64,000 bases of DNA from an uncultured Roseibium sp. (lineage in GTDB: Bacteria; Pseudomonadota; Alphaproteobacteria; Rhizobiales; Stappiaceae), in contig NZ_CANLVF010000007.1 in the NCBI RefSeq assembly GCF_947494555.1, positions 248,001 to 312,000 of the forward strand, written 5' to 3'. Both the position numbers and the translations under genes were made by a program. The notes below the pieces were generated by a model that saw only the letters and a list, made by a program, of their open reading frames with translations, did no database searches and had not been told where the DNA came from. How positions within the stretch are numbered: the stretch's first letter is position 1; every line of letters starts with the position of its first letter. Of this stretch, positions 33,202-43,777 are shown piece by piece.

Positions 33202-34130
33202 AACCTGTAGCAATTGTCGGCAGCATCAACATCGATCTGGTCAGCTATCTCGACCGATGGCCGAAGGTGGGTGAAACCGTAGCGGTGCGAGACACGACAT
33301 CATCGCTCGGCGGCAAAGGCGCCAATCAGGCGTTCGCTGCCGCGCTGCTTGGCGCTGACACAATCCTATTGGGCGCAATCGGCGGTGACAGCTTCGGTCA
33401 AGATGCCAAAGCACAGCTTGCCAGCTCCAGTGTTCGGTGCTGTCTGAGCGAGATCCCGAACGCATCAACCGGGCTTGCCTTCATCGATGTCGGGCCTGAT
33501 GGCAACAACATGATCCGCATTTCCGGCGGTGCCAACGGGTTTGTTTCGGCGGCTCATGTGGCGTTGCATGCGGAAGTCATCCGCAACAGCGGCGTTGTAT
33601 TGCTGCAAAATGAAATCGGATTGTCAGCATCGCTGGAGGCCGCGAAAATTGCGCGCGCGGCAGGCAGTCTCGTGATCATGGATCCGGCGCCTGCCCCGGA
33701 CCCAGCCTGGAAACAGGAGGTTTTCGGCTCGTTTGATATCCTGACTCCGAATGCACACGAAGCCGGAGAATTGCTGGGCGCACAGCCGAAATCGCTTGAA
33801 GACGGCGAAAAAGCAGCGGTGTCACTCAGGAAACTGGGATTGCGCGGTGCCATTGTGACAATGGGAGACGTCGGCGTGGCCTGGTCATTCGATGACAGCC
33901 AGGGATCGCTGCCCGCACTCAAGGTGAAAAGCATCGATACCGTTGCTGCCGGAGACTGTTTCAATGGTGCGTTGGCAACAAGCCTCGCGGAGGGGGAAAC
34001 CATGCGCAATGCAATCGCCTTTGCCTTGCGTGCGGCAGCGATTGCGACGACGCGCAAGGGAGCATCGCGTTCACTTCCCACCCGTTCGGAGCTGGACAAC
34101 CTGCCGAACCCGGTCTTCGCCTTGAATTAA
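33198..34130 (+). CDS. rbsK: Ribokinase
   Basis: 310-residue PfkB-family sugar kinase that phosphorylates ribose to ribose 5-phosphate. The N-terminal GGKGANQAFAAALLGAD, the central VIMDPAPAPD, and the catalytic base region VAAGDCFNGALAT (Asp in GDCFNG, normally GDTFNG) are recognised. The Thr-to-Cys change next to the catalytic Asp is mild. Overlaps rbsD by 4 bp; the regulator gene follows after 67 bp. Confidence 0.94.
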   Translation: MKPVAIVGSINIDLVSYLDRWPKVGETVAVRDTTSSLGGKGANQAFAAALLGADTILLGAIGGDSFGQDAKAQLASSSVRCCLSEIPNASTGLAFIDVGPDGNNMIRISGGANGFVSAAHVALHAEVIRNSGVVLLQNEIGLSASLEAAKIARAAGSLVIMDPAPAPDPAWKQEVFGSFDILTPNAHEAGELLGAQPKSLEDGEKAAVSLRKLGLRGAIVTMGDVGVAWSFDDSQGSLPALKVKSIDTVAAGDCFNGALATSLAEGETMRNAIAFALRAAAIATTRKGASRSLPTRSELDNLPNPVFALN

Positions 34131-34197
34131 GGCGGCGCTTGATTGGCAGGCTCAGGAATGCTTCAAGGAAAGAAGGGGTTAAGGAGTGCTGCGGGAC

Positions 34198-35181
34198 ATG
34201 CCAACGATCAAAGACGTCGCCAGGAAAGCCGGGGTGTCCGTTGGTACTGTTTCGCGTGTTTTGGCCAAGAACGAAACCGTGAAGCACCCTCTCAAGCTGA
34301 AAGTACAGGCTGCCATGAAGGAGCTTGACTACAAGCCGAACCTCGCAGCGCGCGCTCTGCGCACCAACAGCATCGACGTCATCGGTCTTGTTGTGCCAGA
34401 CATCACCAATCCGTTTTTTGCCCAGCTTGTCAAAAACATCGAGATGGAAGCGGCCAAGCGCAGCCACTCTGTCATGATTGCCAACTCGCACGACGATGCC
34501 GAGACAGAGAAAACACAGATTGCGGCACTTCTCGATCGTGCTGCCCGCGGGATCATTGTCGTGGCAACTGCAGACGGACGCACACTGGAAACAACGGACG
34601 TGCCGATCGTTTCCCTTGACCGCCGATTTGGCAACTTTCCACTCATTGCAACGGATCACTACGACGGTTCTCAAAAGATTGCAGACCACATTCATGCCCT
34701 CGGTCACCGGCGGATCGCCTACATTGCAGGGCCGTTGAGCATGGATGTGGCTCAAAGCCGGAGAGAGGGTTTCGTGAACCGCATCGAGGCACTATCCACG
34801 AAGCAGGACCCGATCGAGCTCTCGGTCTTTGAAGGTCAGTTTGACTACGATGCGGGAGAAGAACTTGGCAGGACCATCCTGACACAGGCTCCGGCGACCA
34901 GTCGCCCAACAGCGATTGCTGCAGCCAGCGACCAGCAGGCCATCGGCGTTTTGCGATGCGCGCGCGACTTGAAGCTCGACGTGCCTGGAGAACTGTCTGT
35001 TGCCGGTTTCGACGACATCGCGCTGGCGTCGCTCGTCGTACCGCGTCTGACAACGCTGCGGCAGCCCATTGAAGCGCTTGCGCTTTCCGCTGTTGAGCAG
35101 ATTTTCGAAACAAATTCGGCCTCAAAAGACACGGCAATCGCAGGTGATATCGTCTTGCGCGAGTCCACCGCACCCAGATAG
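34198..35181 (+). CDS. rbsR: LacI-family ribose operon regulator
   Basis: 327-residue regulator with helix-turn-helix TIKDVARKAGVSVGTVSRVL at residues 2-21, hinge region LAARALRTNSIDVI, and effector domain ending VAGFDDIALASLVVPRLTTL. The ATG at 34198 is chosen because the LacI helix begins immediately; AAGGAG lies 11 bp upstream and an in-frame GTG at 34186 overlaps that site. Last gene of the ribose cluster, so it probably represses rbsB through the palindrome at 29122-29135 and is relieved by ribose. Confidence 0.9.
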   Translation: MPTIKDVARKAGVSVGTVSRVLAKNETVKHPLKLKVQAAMKELDYKPNLAARALRTNSIDVIGLVVPDITNPFFAQLVKNIEMEAAKRSHSVMIANSHDDAETEKTQIAALLDRAARGIIVVATADGRTLETTDVPIVSLDRRFGNFPLIATDHYDGSQKIADHIHALGHRRIAYIAGPLSMDVAQSRREGFVNRIEALSTKQDPIELSVFEGQFDYDAGEELGRTILTQAPATSRPTAIAAASDQQAIGVLRCARDLKLDVPGELSVAGFDDIALASLVVPRLTTLRQPIEALALSAVEQIFETNSASKDTAIAGDIVLRESTAPR

Positions 35182-35374
35182 GGCTTCCAGGATTTGTGCT
35201 TATGCTTCCAGTTCCAGGCCGCCGGTAACCTGCCCAAACAATGAAATGCCCGCTCTATTCAACGCAGCTGACAATCAAGGACGCATTTCTGAAAAACGTG
35301 AAACAAACCGTATCCGGTGGAGATAGCGGCGCTGCGGGATACCATTCTTCGCGTCGGGGTACCATCATGTGAGC

Positions 35375-36400
35375 CTATCGGTCTTCAAAAACCGAGGTGC
35401 TGGCGCGCACAACGAGACTGGGCGGAATGATCACCGGTTCCTGCGAGCCCGGTTCACCTTCCAACACTGCCACCAGCTTCCGGCAGGCAAGCCGACCCCA
35501 CTGTCTGCGCGGCAGATGAATGGTTGTCAGCCCGGGATTGAAAACGGCCGCGTAGGGCATGTCGTCGTAGCCGACAACGGAAATGTCTTCAGGAACGCGG
35601 ATTCCGTTATTCGCAAGCCCGTGAAGGAAACCCGTTGCCGTTTCATCGTTGTGAATGAAGACTGCGGATGGAAGGTTGCCGTCATTGACGAGTTTCTGGG
35701 CGGCATCGATACCAAACTGCACGGACAATTGTCCGATCAGTATCCTGTCCTCCTGGATGTCGATGCCGCCTTGCTTGAGTGCCTGCCGAAAGCCGAAAAA
35801 TCTTCGCTCAAATCCGTGAACCTGAAGCGGACCGCAAATCTGAATGATATCCTTGTGTCCCAGCCCGATAAGGTGTTCCGCGGCCAGGCGCCCACCCAGG
35901 GCATCGTCCGTACGAACCGACGGCACATCCACATCCTTGTGACCTGCGCAAGAGACCAGCGGAGGGCCATTGTAACTGCCGTCTCCCTGGCTCGGCATCA
36001 GGTCCATCGGGAAATCATATGTATTGAGGATCAGGCCACCCGCCTGGTTCATCAGAAGCATATTTGAATACACGCGTTCAGTGCTCGCCACTTCGGACGT
36101 GTCACCGATCAGCACGACATATCCGTGGCTTCTGGCCTCTTCCTCGATCCCCTTGAAAAACTCTGCAAAGAACGCGTTGGTGATGTCCGACACCAGCACC
36201 AGGAGGGTCTTGCTGCTGCCGCGCCTCAGATCGGCGGCGGCCCGGTTTGCGCGATACCCCATACGCCGCATGACGTCGAGCACATGTTCGCGCGTTTCGG
36301 CATTGACGTCTTCGGGACGCGTGATCGTGCGCGAAACAGTCGCGACGGAAACACCCGCCTCTCTCGCCACGTCTCTCGATGTCGGTCGTTTGGAGTTCAT
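35375..36400 (-). CDS. LacI-family regulator of the carbohydrate ABC operon
   Basis: 341 residues: helix-turn-helix TSRDVAREAGVSVATVSRTI near residues 7-26, hinge ANRAAADLRRGSSKTLLVLV and an effector domain ending GYDDMPYAAVFNPGLTTIHL. It starts 20 bp after the ATPase gene and is the last gene of the operon. The tandem operators at 41651-41685 ahead of the operon are the likely targets. A decayed relative of its C terminus sits at 28570-28765. Confidence 0.9.
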   Translation of the reverse strand: MNSKRPTSRDVAREAGVSVATVSRTITRPEDVNAETREHVLDVMRRMGYRANRAAADLRRGSSKTLLVLVSDITNAFFAEFFKGIEEEARSHGYVVLIGDTSEVASTERVYSNMLLMNQAGGLILNTYDFPMDLMPSQGDGSYNGPPLVSCAGHKDVDVPSVRTDDALGGRLAAEHLIGLGHKDIIQICGPLQVHGFERRFFGFRQALKQGGIDIQEDRILIGQLSVQFGIDAAQKLVNDGNLPSAVFIHNDETATGFLHGLANNGIRVPEDISVVGYDDMPYAAVFNPGLTTIHLPRRQWGRLACRKLVAVLEGEPGSQEPVIIPPSLVVRASTSVFEDR

Positions 36401-36420
36401 CTACACTTTGTTTTTGGCCT

Positions 36421-37425
36421 TCAGGCAGCGATCGGCCGACCCGCATCATTGAATTTATGGATGAAATCCTGCACAGGCCGCAAGTATATTGTGTCCCCGA
36501 CATTCTGGTCGTGCTGCCCATTGAGGCTTACCGTCAGGACCCCGGCGTCTGGAACCTTCACATACAGTATCGTGTCGTGCCCCAATCGCTCGACGAGGGT
36601 CACGATCCCCTCCCAGCTATCATCCGCCTTGCCGACGACAAAATGCTCCGGCCGCACACCAAGGGTCGTGGCGCCAACTCTGTCTGCAAACCGGCCCTTT
36701 ACGAAATTCATTTTTGGCGACCCGATAAACCCGGCGACGAATTCCGTCGCGGGATGGTTATACAACTCCATCGGGCTGCCGACCTGTTCGATGTAGCCGC
36801 CGTTCAGGACCACGATCCGGTCTGCCATCGTCATGGCTTCGACCTGGTCGTGCGTTACGTAGATCATCGTCGTCTCCATGCGCTGGTGCAGCTCGCTGAT
36901 CTCCACACGCGTCTCGGAGCGGAGCGCTGCATCGAGATTCGACAAGGGTTCGTCGAGAAGAAAGACCTGCGGGCTGCGCACGATTGCGCGGCCAATCGCA
37001 ACGCGCTGCCGCTGACCGCCCGAGAGCTGGCCGGGCTTGCGGTCAAGATAGGGGCCCAGCTTCAGGGAGTCTGCTGCTTCTTGCACCTTTTGGGCGATCT
37101 CGGCTTTGGGGCGCCGCTCGAGGCTGAGAGAAAAGCCCATGTTCTGCGCGACGGTCATTTGCGGATAAAGCGCGTATGACTGAAACACCATGGCAATGTT
37201 GCGTTGCCTCGGCGACAGGTCGTTCGCGCGATTGCCCCCGATCAGAAGATCACCGCCCGTGATCTTCTCCAGGCCTGCAATCATGCGAAGAAGCGTGGAC
37301 TTGCCGCATCCCGAGGGCCCCACGAAGACGACGAATTCACCATCGGCAATCGCAAGGTTGATGTCGTGCAGCACTTCGACTTGCCCATAGGCTTTTGACA
37401 GGTTCTTGAGGTCCAGCCCAGCCAT
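36421..37425 (-). CDS. Carbohydrate ABC transporter ATPase (UgpC/MalK type)
   Basis: 334-residue ATPase shared by CUT1-class sugar importers. Walker [10 protein letters not shown] near residues 37-45, signature LSGGQRQR, Walker [14 protein letters not shown], switch TMIYVTHDQ and a C-terminal TOBE-type regulatory domain starting near residue 240 are present. It lies 11 bp after the dehydrogenase gene. Partner of the two permeases and the family 1 binding protein of the same operon. Confidence 0.94.
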   Translation of the reverse strand: MAGLDLKNLSKAYGQVEVLHDINLAIADGEFVVFVGPSGCGKSTLLRMIAGLEKITGGDLLIGGNRANDLSPRQRNIAMVFQSYALYPQMTVAQNMGFSLSLERRPKAEIAQKVQEAADSLKLGPYLDRKPGQLSGGQRQRVAIGRAIVRSPQVFLLDEPLSNLDAALRSETRVEISELHQRMETTMIYVTHDQVEAMTMADRIVVLNGGYIEQVGSPMELYNHPATEFVAGFIGSPKMNFVKGRFADRVGATTLGVRPEHFVVGKADDSWEGIVTLVERLGHDTILYVKVPDAGVLTVSLNGQHDQNVGDTIYLRPVQDFIHKFNDAGRPIAA

Positions 37426-37436
37426 AGTTTCCTCCC

Positions 37437-38483
37437 TTAATCCGCAGCCAGTGGTGCGCGAATGATCTTTCTCACCGTGTCAGGTGCAGCCGGCTGTAGT
37501 TGCCGCTCCGGCCTGCCACCCAAGATCGACTGAATGTCGTGAAGGATCATGTCGCCGATCGGATGCCTGCCACCTTCAACAGCAGCAGCCCTATGCGGCG
37601 ACCAGACAACGTTTCCTGCCTGTCGCAGGGGATCGCGCCTGGAAACAGGTTCATGCGGGAAAACATCGCTGGCCACTCGAAGACGGCCTTCTTCGGCTGC
37701 TTCGACCAAAGCGGCAAAATCGACGAGATGCGCGCGGCTGATGACGACAACCAGTGTTCCGCGAGGCATTTTTTCGATCAGCGACCTGGAAACGAGTTGG
37801 TAGTTCTCATCCGTCGGCGTCGCCGCGACAACAACACAGCGACAGGTCGTTGCCACCTCTTCCAGATCACAAAACTCGACTGATCCGACCTCCACACTTC
37901 TGGCGCGAAGCCATGGGTCGAACGCTTTGATGCGAGGTGAGAACGGGCCGAGCAAGCGCGCGCATTCACGCGCAATCGAGCCGAAGCCGACAAATCCGAT
38001 GGTCTGGTCGTACAAGGAAAAGTCGGTTCCCAAATTGTCGTCCAGCCATCGCTCCGAACCTTGTCGAAAGCGTTCGTGCTCCTCGACGATGCCGCGTGCA
38101 CCGGCCAGCATCAAACCGAGGGTCATCTCCGCGACCGAGTGTCGAAAGCCGGGCGCGCAGGAAAGGACTTCGATACCGCGCTCAAAACAGGCATCGTAGT
38201 CGAGGCCCGTCTGAAACGTGCCCGAGACCTCGATCACGGCACGCAGGTCGCGTGCGGATTCGATTTCCGCAAGTGCGAGTTCCGGTTTGGACGCGACAAC
38301 AAACTGCGCAGTCGGCAAATTGTCCAGGAAGTCTTCGCGCGCCATCTGCCAGTTGACGCCACCGACGATCCGGCAGAGTGATCCAAGGGTTGCAAACACG
38401 CTTGGACGGAAAAGTTCTTCGACCTGCCTGAAATGCTGATCCATAAGAAGAAGTGGCTTCGACATTTTGACGCTGTGGTTCAT
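37437..38483 (-). CDS. D-isomer-specific 2-hydroxyacid dehydrogenase
   Basis: 348-residue NAD(P)-dependent dehydrogenase. The Rossmann loop [17 protein letters not shown] near residue 167 and the catalytic region [41 protein letters not shown] are visible (Arg, acidic residue and His of the family triad). It overlaps the upstream permease gene by 4 bp, so it is made with the transporter and probably oxidises or reduces a product of the imported sugar, such as a sugar acid. Exact substrate unknown. Confidence 0.86.
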   Translation of the reverse strand: MNHSVKMSKPLLLMDQHFRQVEELFRPSVFATLGSLCRIVGGVNWQMAREDFLDNLPTAQFVVASKPELALAEIESARDLRAVIEVSGTFQTGLDYDACFERGIEVLSCAPGFRHSVAEMTLGLMLAGARGIVEEHERFRQGSERWLDDNLGTDFSLYDQTIGFVGFGSIARECARLLGPFSPRIKAFDPWLRARSVEVGSVEFCDLEEVATTCRCVVVAATPTDENYQLVSRSLIEKMPRGTLVVVISRAHLVDFAALVEAAEEGRLRVASDVFPHEPVSRRDPLRQAGNVVWSPHRAAAVEGGRHPIGDMILHDIQSILGGRPERQLQPAAPDTVRKIIRAPLAAD

Positions 38484-39292
38484 TTGACTGCTCCCGCCGT
38501 CATTCCGCGGACGAAATGCCGTTGAAAGAACAGGAACAGGATGACGACGGGGATCGCCATGATCACCGTGCCGCTCGAAAGCCCCGTCACGTCGCGCGTC
38601 ATGGTTCCCTGGAAGTTGAGCAGCCCGACTGAAAGGGTACGCATTTCGTCCTGCGTCAAAAGCAGCAGGCGTAAGAGCAAGTCATTCCAGCTCCAAAGGA
38701 ATTCAAGCAGAGCTGTCGTCACGACGGCAGGCATGGCAATCGGCATGATCACGCGCCGGTAGATCTGGAACTCCGTCGCGCCGTCGATGCGCGCTGCCTC
38801 ATGAAGCGCTTTCGGCACCCCCACGAAATAGGACGTGAACATGAAGACGAATACGGAGACGGCAAGCGCAAGGTCGGCAAGGATGACACCGAAATGCGTA
38901 TTCAAAAGCCCGAAGGATCGAACGATCTGGAAGAGCGGCAGCACAATCGCCGTCACCGGGATCATGAGGCCGATCAGAAACAGGATCTGCAGCGCGAGCT
39001 TTCCCCTGAATTCGATGAACACCATCGCATAGGCAGCGAGCGACGCAATCACGATCATGACAGCCGCATCGATCACGGAGATCAGCAGCGTGTTGAAGAA
39101 ATACCGGCTGAAGCCTCCGTCCGTCCAGACGCGGACATAATGCTCGAAGGTCACGCTCAATGGAGGATACCAGGCCGGGTTCACCAGTTCGGTCGACGGC
39201 TTGAGCGACGTGAAAACTGTCAGGATCAGGGGCGATGCCATCAACACGGCAATGACGCCCAGGGCGAACAGAAGGATCCAGCGACCATACAT
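38480..39292 (-). CDS. Carbohydrate ABC permease (MalG type)
   Basis: 270-residue permease with six hydrophobic segments and the cytoplasmic EAA loop EAARIDGATEFQIYRRVIMP near residue 165. It abuts the MalF-type gene end to end and overlaps the dehydrogenase gene by 4 bp. Confidence 0.93.
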   Translation of the reverse strand: MYGRWILLFALGVIAVLMASPLILTVFTSLKPSTELVNPAWYPPLSVTFEHYVRVWTDGGFSRYFFNTLLISVIDAAVMIVIASLAAYAMVFIEFRGKLALQILFLIGLMIPVTAIVLPLFQIVRSFGLLNTHFGVILADLALAVSVFVFMFTSYFVGVPKALHEAARIDGATEFQIYRRVIMPIAMPAVVTTALLEFLWSWNDLLLRLLLLTQDEMRTLSVGLLNFQGTMTRDVTGLSSGTVIMAIPVVILFLFFQRHFVRGMTAGAVK

Positions 39293-40180
39293 CTAGCGGT
39301 CCTCCCTGTTCTGGATTTGCATGTAGAGGATGGTCGCTGCGCTCACGATCACAAGAAGCGAAACACCGATTGCCGAACCGTACCCGTACTGGTTTTCGAG
39401 CGCGCCGCGCTTGTACATGTAGGTCGAAAGAATTTCGCTGAAGCGGATCGGGCCGCCTTTCGTTGTTGCCCATACGAGATCAAAGACCTTGAAAGACTGT
39501 GTCAGCGTCAGGATGAAGACGACCGCAGTCACCGGACGCAGTGCCGGGAGCGTCACATACCGAAATGCCTGCACCGGCGTTGCACCGTCGACTTTGGCGG
39601 CTTCGTAGAGGTCTTCATCGACGGCCTGCAGACCGGCCAGGAAAATAATCACGCTGAGACCAATGGTCGACCAGCTGTGGGCCAGCGCGAGGGCATAAAG
39701 GACGATTTCCGGACTGCCGAGCCATGGTGTCGCAAGTCCGCCGAGGCCGATCGTTTCCAGCATCTGGTTGATGACACCCGAAGGCTGATACATCCATCGC
39801 CAGATCGTCGCGACCGCCATCGGCGAAATGACCACGGGAAGCACGATGCATGTCTGGATCAGCAAGCGCGCTTTCCAGACGCGCGCCAGCATGGCGGCAA
39901 TGACGAGCCCCAGGCCGACATTGATAACGATAATGACACCGGACCAGACAAAGGTGTTGCGGAACGCTTCCCAGAAGATCTTGTCCGTGAACAGCCGGGT
40001 ATAATTTGCAAGGCCGACATACTCACGGTCGGGGCTGATGCCATCCCAACTCGTAAAGGAATACTCGATGACCGAGATGGTCGGATAAATCGCAAAGACG
40101 ATGTAGATCGTCAGTGCAGGCAGGAGAAACAGGACAGGGTTGAGCCTGTGTGCCCATTTCGAGTCCGGATCGAGAAACAT
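39293..40180 (-). CDS. Carbohydrate ABC permease (MalF type)
   Basis: 295-residue permease with six hydrophobic segments; EAA loop EAAKVDGATPVQAFRYVTLP near residue 200. It follows the binding-protein gene after 125 bp, a GC-rich gap that may hold an attenuating structure, and is immediately followed by the MalG-type gene. Confidence 0.93.
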   Translation of the reverse strand: MFLDPDSKWAHRLNPVLFLLPALTIYIVFAIYPTISVIEYSFTSWDGISPDREYVGLANYTRLFTDKIFWEAFRNTFVWSGVIIVINVGLGLVIAAMLARVWKARLLIQTCIVLPVVISPMAVATIWRWMYQPSGVINQMLETIGLGGLATPWLGSPEIVLYALALAHSWSTIGLSVIIFLAGLQAVDEDLYEAAKVDGATPVQAFRYVTLPALRPVTAVVFILTLTQSFKVFDLVWATTKGGPIRFSEILSTYMYKRGALENQYGYGSAIGVSLLVIVSAATILYMQIQNREDR

Positions 40181-40305
40181 CGAACCACTCCGGGGGTCAG
40201 GTTTCAGGCAATTTCAGGAAGCGTCACCGCAGCGAGCGAGCGCGGTCCGCCGCCCCCGCTGGACGCATTGCCAGGGAGACAGGCGGGCCGCACAGCCGGA
40301 TAAGA

Positions 40306-41616
40306 CTACCGTTCCGCGATCCCGCCCGGGAGCATGATCTCGCCGGCCGCTTTGGAGGAAGCCCAGGCGCTTTGCATTTCGGACGTGAACTCCTCCGGCG
40401 TCATGACGTCCAGCAAAAGTGCCTGGAGCCCGTCATATGAGACCGTCGTGAGGCTTCCGGGCGTAATCGTGTCGAGGAACGCCGGGACGGTTCCATTCGC
40501 GGCATGGTCATCAGATGTTTTCCAGATATCGACTGCCAGAGGCGACATCTCTGCTTGTGCCAAGGCGTCGTCGAGAGGACCGACGGGGACGGTTCCCGCG
40601 TTCAGCAGCGCAACGCGACCCTTTGTGTCGAGAAACATGCTGTTCAGGAAACGCACGGCGATTTCTGTGGCCTCGGATCCCTCGCGAATGTACCAGCCAC
40701 TCCCGATGGAGTTTGTCGGGTGGATTTTCTGACCTTCTTCAAACGGCGGGACAGCAAAGACACTATAGTCGCCGATCCTGTCTCCTGCGGCTTCTATCCC
40801 GCCACCGATGACCCACGGACCGGTGAAGGTCATCGGAACTTCGCCAGCCCAAAAACGGTCCATCAGTTCGCCATAGCCAATTGCGACCGGCGTTGGTCCG
40901 AACCAGCCGGCCTCGCCCATTGCCTGAAGCTTTGCCGAGGCCGCAACGAAGGGGGCATCCGTCCACTCGCCGTCGCCGAAAAGGACGTCTTCGATGCCTT
41001 CAGGTCCCGCGTATCTGCCGAACATCATCGATTGCCAATGCGAGATCGGCCACTTGTCGGCAGCACCGAGACCGATCGGCGTGTCGTATCCGGCCTCCTG
41101 GAGCTTGGCGACCGCTGCCTCCATCTGCGCCCATGTCGTCGGCACTTCAATCCCGTGCTCAGCGAAAATCGCCTTGTTGTAGAACATTCCCGTCGTCTCG
41201 ACTTCACTGCCGAAGGCCCATAGCTTTCCGTCACTCGAAGTCTGGACGACGATCCCTTCCGGGATCGTTTCACCCCAGTTGTGCTCGTAATAGGAATCTG
41301 TCAGATCGGCGACCAGACCACCAGCAATCAATGCAGCCGGCTGACCCGGACCGGTTCCGAACGTAAACAGGTCTGGCCCTTCACCAGCCGACAATGCCGG
41401 GACCAGAGCCGGATTGAAAAGGTCCGACGAATTCTTGACGACCGTGATCTTGGCATCCGGATTGTCGGCATTGAAAGTGTCCGCAAGCTCATCATAAATC
41501 GTGGTTTGTCCGGGTTCCCCTGCGACCCAGACAACGACTTCGGTCTGCGCGAGCAGTGAGCTCGGCAATGCGACCAGCGCGCCAAATGCGGCACCAAAGG
41601 CAAGAAACTTCATCAT
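40306..41616 (-). CDS. Family 1 sugar-binding periplasmic protein
   Basis: 436-residue SBP_bac_1 protein with an N-terminal signal (KFLAFGAAFGALVALPSSL, cleavage near ALLAQ/T at about residue 24) and the family segments VVVWVAGEPGQ and DLFTFGTGPGQPAALIAGG. GGGAGGAG lies just upstream; the first two codons are both ATG and the second, at 41613, has the better spacing. First gene of the operon, under the tandem LacI-type operators. Ligand unknown; the CUT1 class carries di- or oligosaccharides, glycerol-3-phosphate or polyols. Confidence 0.92.
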   Translation of the reverse strand: MMKFLAFGAAFGALVALPSSLLAQTEVVVWVAGEPGQTTIYDELADTFNADNPDAKITVVKNSSDLFNPALVPALSAGEGPDLFTFGTGPGQPAALIAGGLVADLTDSYYEHNWGETIPEGIVVQTSSDGKLWAFGSEVETTGMFYNKAIFAEHGIEVPTTWAQMEAAVAKLQEAGYDTPIGLGAADKWPISHWQSMMFGRYAGPEGIEDVLFGDGEWTDAPFVAASAKLQAMGEAGWFGPTPVAIGYGELMDRFWAGEVPMTFTGPWVIGGGIEAAGDRIGDYSVFAVPPFEEGQKIHPTNSIGSGWYIREGSEATEIAVRFLNSMFLDTKGRVALLNAGTVPVGPLDDALAQAEMSPLAVDIWKTSDDHAANGTVPAFLDTITPGSLTTVSYDGLQALLLDVMTPEEFTSEMQSAWASSKAAGEIMLPGGIAER

Positions 41617-41650
41617 GGCTCTCCTCCCATCGAAGCATCAGTTTGGGAAC

Positions 41651-41685
41651 TGTATACGATTACATAGGCCATGTAAACGTATACA
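41651..41685. promoter_or_regulatory. Tandem LacI-type operators
   Basis: Two sites, TGTATACGATTACA (41651-41664) and TGTAAACGTATACA (41672-41685), each with a central CG as in LacI-family operators. Their centres are 21 bp apart, two helical turns, so two dimers would sit on the same face. Together they form a large imperfect palindrome around AGGCC. They lie 35-69 bp upstream of the binding-protein gene. Confidence 0.65.
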
Positions 41686-41802
41686 TAAGGCGTTTCTTGC
41701 CATCAATCGCCAAATTCGCGTCGCAGCCGACCAACCCCTTAACCGTTCGGATTACGCGGTTCCGGTTCAGTCTCTGAACGTTTTGATCTAGTCTCGCTTT
41801 CC

Positions 41803-43755
41803 ATGGAGGAGACAGAACACCTGAAAATTCAGCTCGATCTGATGCAGGCTGCACTTGACCACATCAATCAGGGCTTCACCGTCTTTGACAGCGACCTGCG
41901 CCTTGTCGCATGGAATCGCGGTCTTTCGGACATGCTTGACATGCCGCCCGATATCATCAAACGGGGCTCCCATCTGGAAGCATTCATCCGGGTGAATGCG
42001 GAACGGGGCGAATACGGCCCCGGCGATATCGAAGGCAAGATTGCCCGCCGGATCGAACGCGCGAAATTGTTCGAACCGCATTTCTTTGAAAGGGTTCGGC
42101 CCAACGGGCAGATCATTGCCGTCTCCGGAACGCCGCTGCCGCAGGGCGGCTTCGTTACAATCTACTCGGACGTTACCGAAGAACGGCGCCGCCAGGAAAA
42201 GCTGGAACGTACCGTGGAGGAGCGCACGCGTGCCCTCCAGCAAAGTGAAGACTGGCTGCGCCTTGTCACTGACAACATACCGGCGCTCATCGCCTACGTC
42301 TCCCCGGGCCCGATTTTCCGCTTCGCCAACAGACGCTATGCCGACTGGTTCGGTCATTCGGTCGCCTCCATTGCCGGCCGCCCTGCGGCGGACGTCGTCG
42401 GCGCGGACCTGTTTGCCGAACTCGAGCCGCACATCAACCACGCCTTCGAGGGCAACGCCGTCAGCTACGAATATCAGCGAGAGCTAACCGACGGCTCAAG
42501 AGCCTACATGCGCTCGACCCTCATCCCAGACATGACTTCCGACGGGCGCACGCTCGGTATCTTTGTCCTGTCGCTTGATGCGACGGAGCAAAAACAGGCT
42601 GAGGCAACGCTGGTCCAGTCCCAGCGCATGGACGCGGTCGGCAAACTGACCGGTGGTCTTGCACATGACTTCAACAATCTTCTGGCGATCCTTATGGGAA
42701 ATCTCCTGAGCATCAGCCGGATGGAAGAACCGCTGGACAAGAATGACCTCGACAGGAAGCTGACGCCCATGCTTGAGGCGACGAAGCGCGGTTCGGATCT
42801 GATCCAGCGCCTGCTCGCCTTCAGCCGCGGCAAGGCAATCGACCCGCAGACGGTTTCCCTTGGAAAGGTTCTGCTCAGCGCGGGCAGTCTCCTTGAAGGT
42901 TCCCTGCCGTCTGCGATTGCGCTGAAAACGACCGTCGCCGATTGCAGCATCGGCGCTCGCATCGACCCGACGCAGATGGAGACAGCCCTGATCAATCTGG
43001 CGTTCAATGCACGTGATGCCATGCCGGAGGGGGGGACGCTGCAAATGTCCCTCGAAGACTGTCACATCGACAAACGGGAGGCCGATGATCTCGGCATTCC
43101 GGCCGGCCGGTATGCCCGGATTGCTGTGTTGGACAATGGAACGGGCATGGATGAAGAAACGCGACTCAAGATTTTTGAACCGTTTTTCACCACGAAGAAC
43201 TTTGGAACCGGCAGTGGTCTCGGCCTCTCTATGGTGTACGGTTTCGTTCAGCAATCAGGTGGCGCGATCACGGTCGAAAGCAAACCTGGCAAGGGCACTT
43301 GTCTGACAATCTTCCTGCCCTTTCATCAGGTCGCCGTGTCCAGTTCGCTGGCGGACGGTTTTGAAAGCGACACCGGCCCGCAACCGGGGGCCGGCGAACT
43401 GCTGCTGCTTGTCGAGGACGATCCCGATGTTGCCACTGCGGTGACCGATCAGCTTCAGAACCTTGGATACGCCGTGCTGCGAGCCGCCAGCGTGGACGAT
43501 GCAAGAAGCCTCGCCAGGGATCTGCCCGAGCTAAAGGGTGTCCTCAGCGACATAATCATGCCGGGCCAGACCAACGGTCTTGCCCTTGCAAGGGAAATCC
43601 GCCGCGAAAGACAGGATCTCGGCATAGCGCTCATGTCGGGCTTTGCGGACTGGTCGGATCTGGCAGGTCATGACCGGGAATGTGAATTTCCGGTCTTGGC
43701 GAAGCCATTCGCAGATGATCAACTGGCCGACACAATCCGGAAAATCCTGTCTTAG
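41803..43755 (+). CDS. PAS-domain hybrid sensor histidine kinase
   Basis: 650 residues. PAS_7-like domain about 10-125 ([20 protein letters not shown]), short coiled coil, second PAS about 145-265, HisKA with phospho-acceptor in [14 protein letters not shown] near 287, HATPase about 385-505 with [14 protein letters not shown] and [14 protein letters not shown], and a C-terminal receiver about 525-645 with VEDDPDV and phospho-acceptor in LSDIIMPG. No membrane segment, so it senses a cytoplasmic signal. It is transcribed away from the carbohydrate operon and the response regulator gene follows after 22 bp; the pair probably forms a phosphorelay. Confidence 0.93.
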   Translation: MEETEHLKIQLDLMQAALDHINQGFTVFDSDLRLVAWNRGLSDMLDMPPDIIKRGSHLEAFIRVNAERGEYGPGDIEGKIARRIERAKLFEPHFFERVRPNGQIIAVSGTPLPQGGFVTIYSDVTEERRRQEKLERTVEERTRALQQSEDWLRLVTDNIPALIAYVSPGPIFRFANRRYADWFGHSVASIAGRPAADVVGADLFAELEPHINHAFEGNAVSYEYQRELTDGSRAYMRSTLIPDMTSDGRTLGIFVLSLDATEQKQAEATLVQSQRMDAVGKLTGGLAHDFNNLLAILMGNLLSISRMEEPLDKNDLDRKLTPMLEATKRGSDLIQRLLAFSRGKAIDPQTVSLGKVLLSAGSLLEGSLPSAIALKTTVADCSIGARIDPTQMETALINLAFNARDAMPEGGTLQMSLEDCHIDKREADDLGIPAGRYARIAVLDNGTGMDEETRLKIFEPFFTTKNFGTGSGLGLSMVYGFVQQSGGAITVESKPGKGTCLTIFLPFHQVAVSSSLADGFESDTGPQPGAGELLLLVEDDPDVATAVTDQLQNLGYAVLRAASVDDARSLARDLPELKGVLSDIIMPGQTNGLALAREIRRERQDLGIALMSGFADWSDLAGHDRECEFPVLAKPFADDQLADTIRKILS

Positions 43756-43777
43756 ACACACCATTTGGAACACGTGA

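Noticed and set aside
38801-40303. Plus-strand frame of 500 codons over both sugar permeases
   Set aside because: Antisense to two family-confirmed permeases and very rich in His, Asp and Arg, the usual signature of a shadow of membrane genes.
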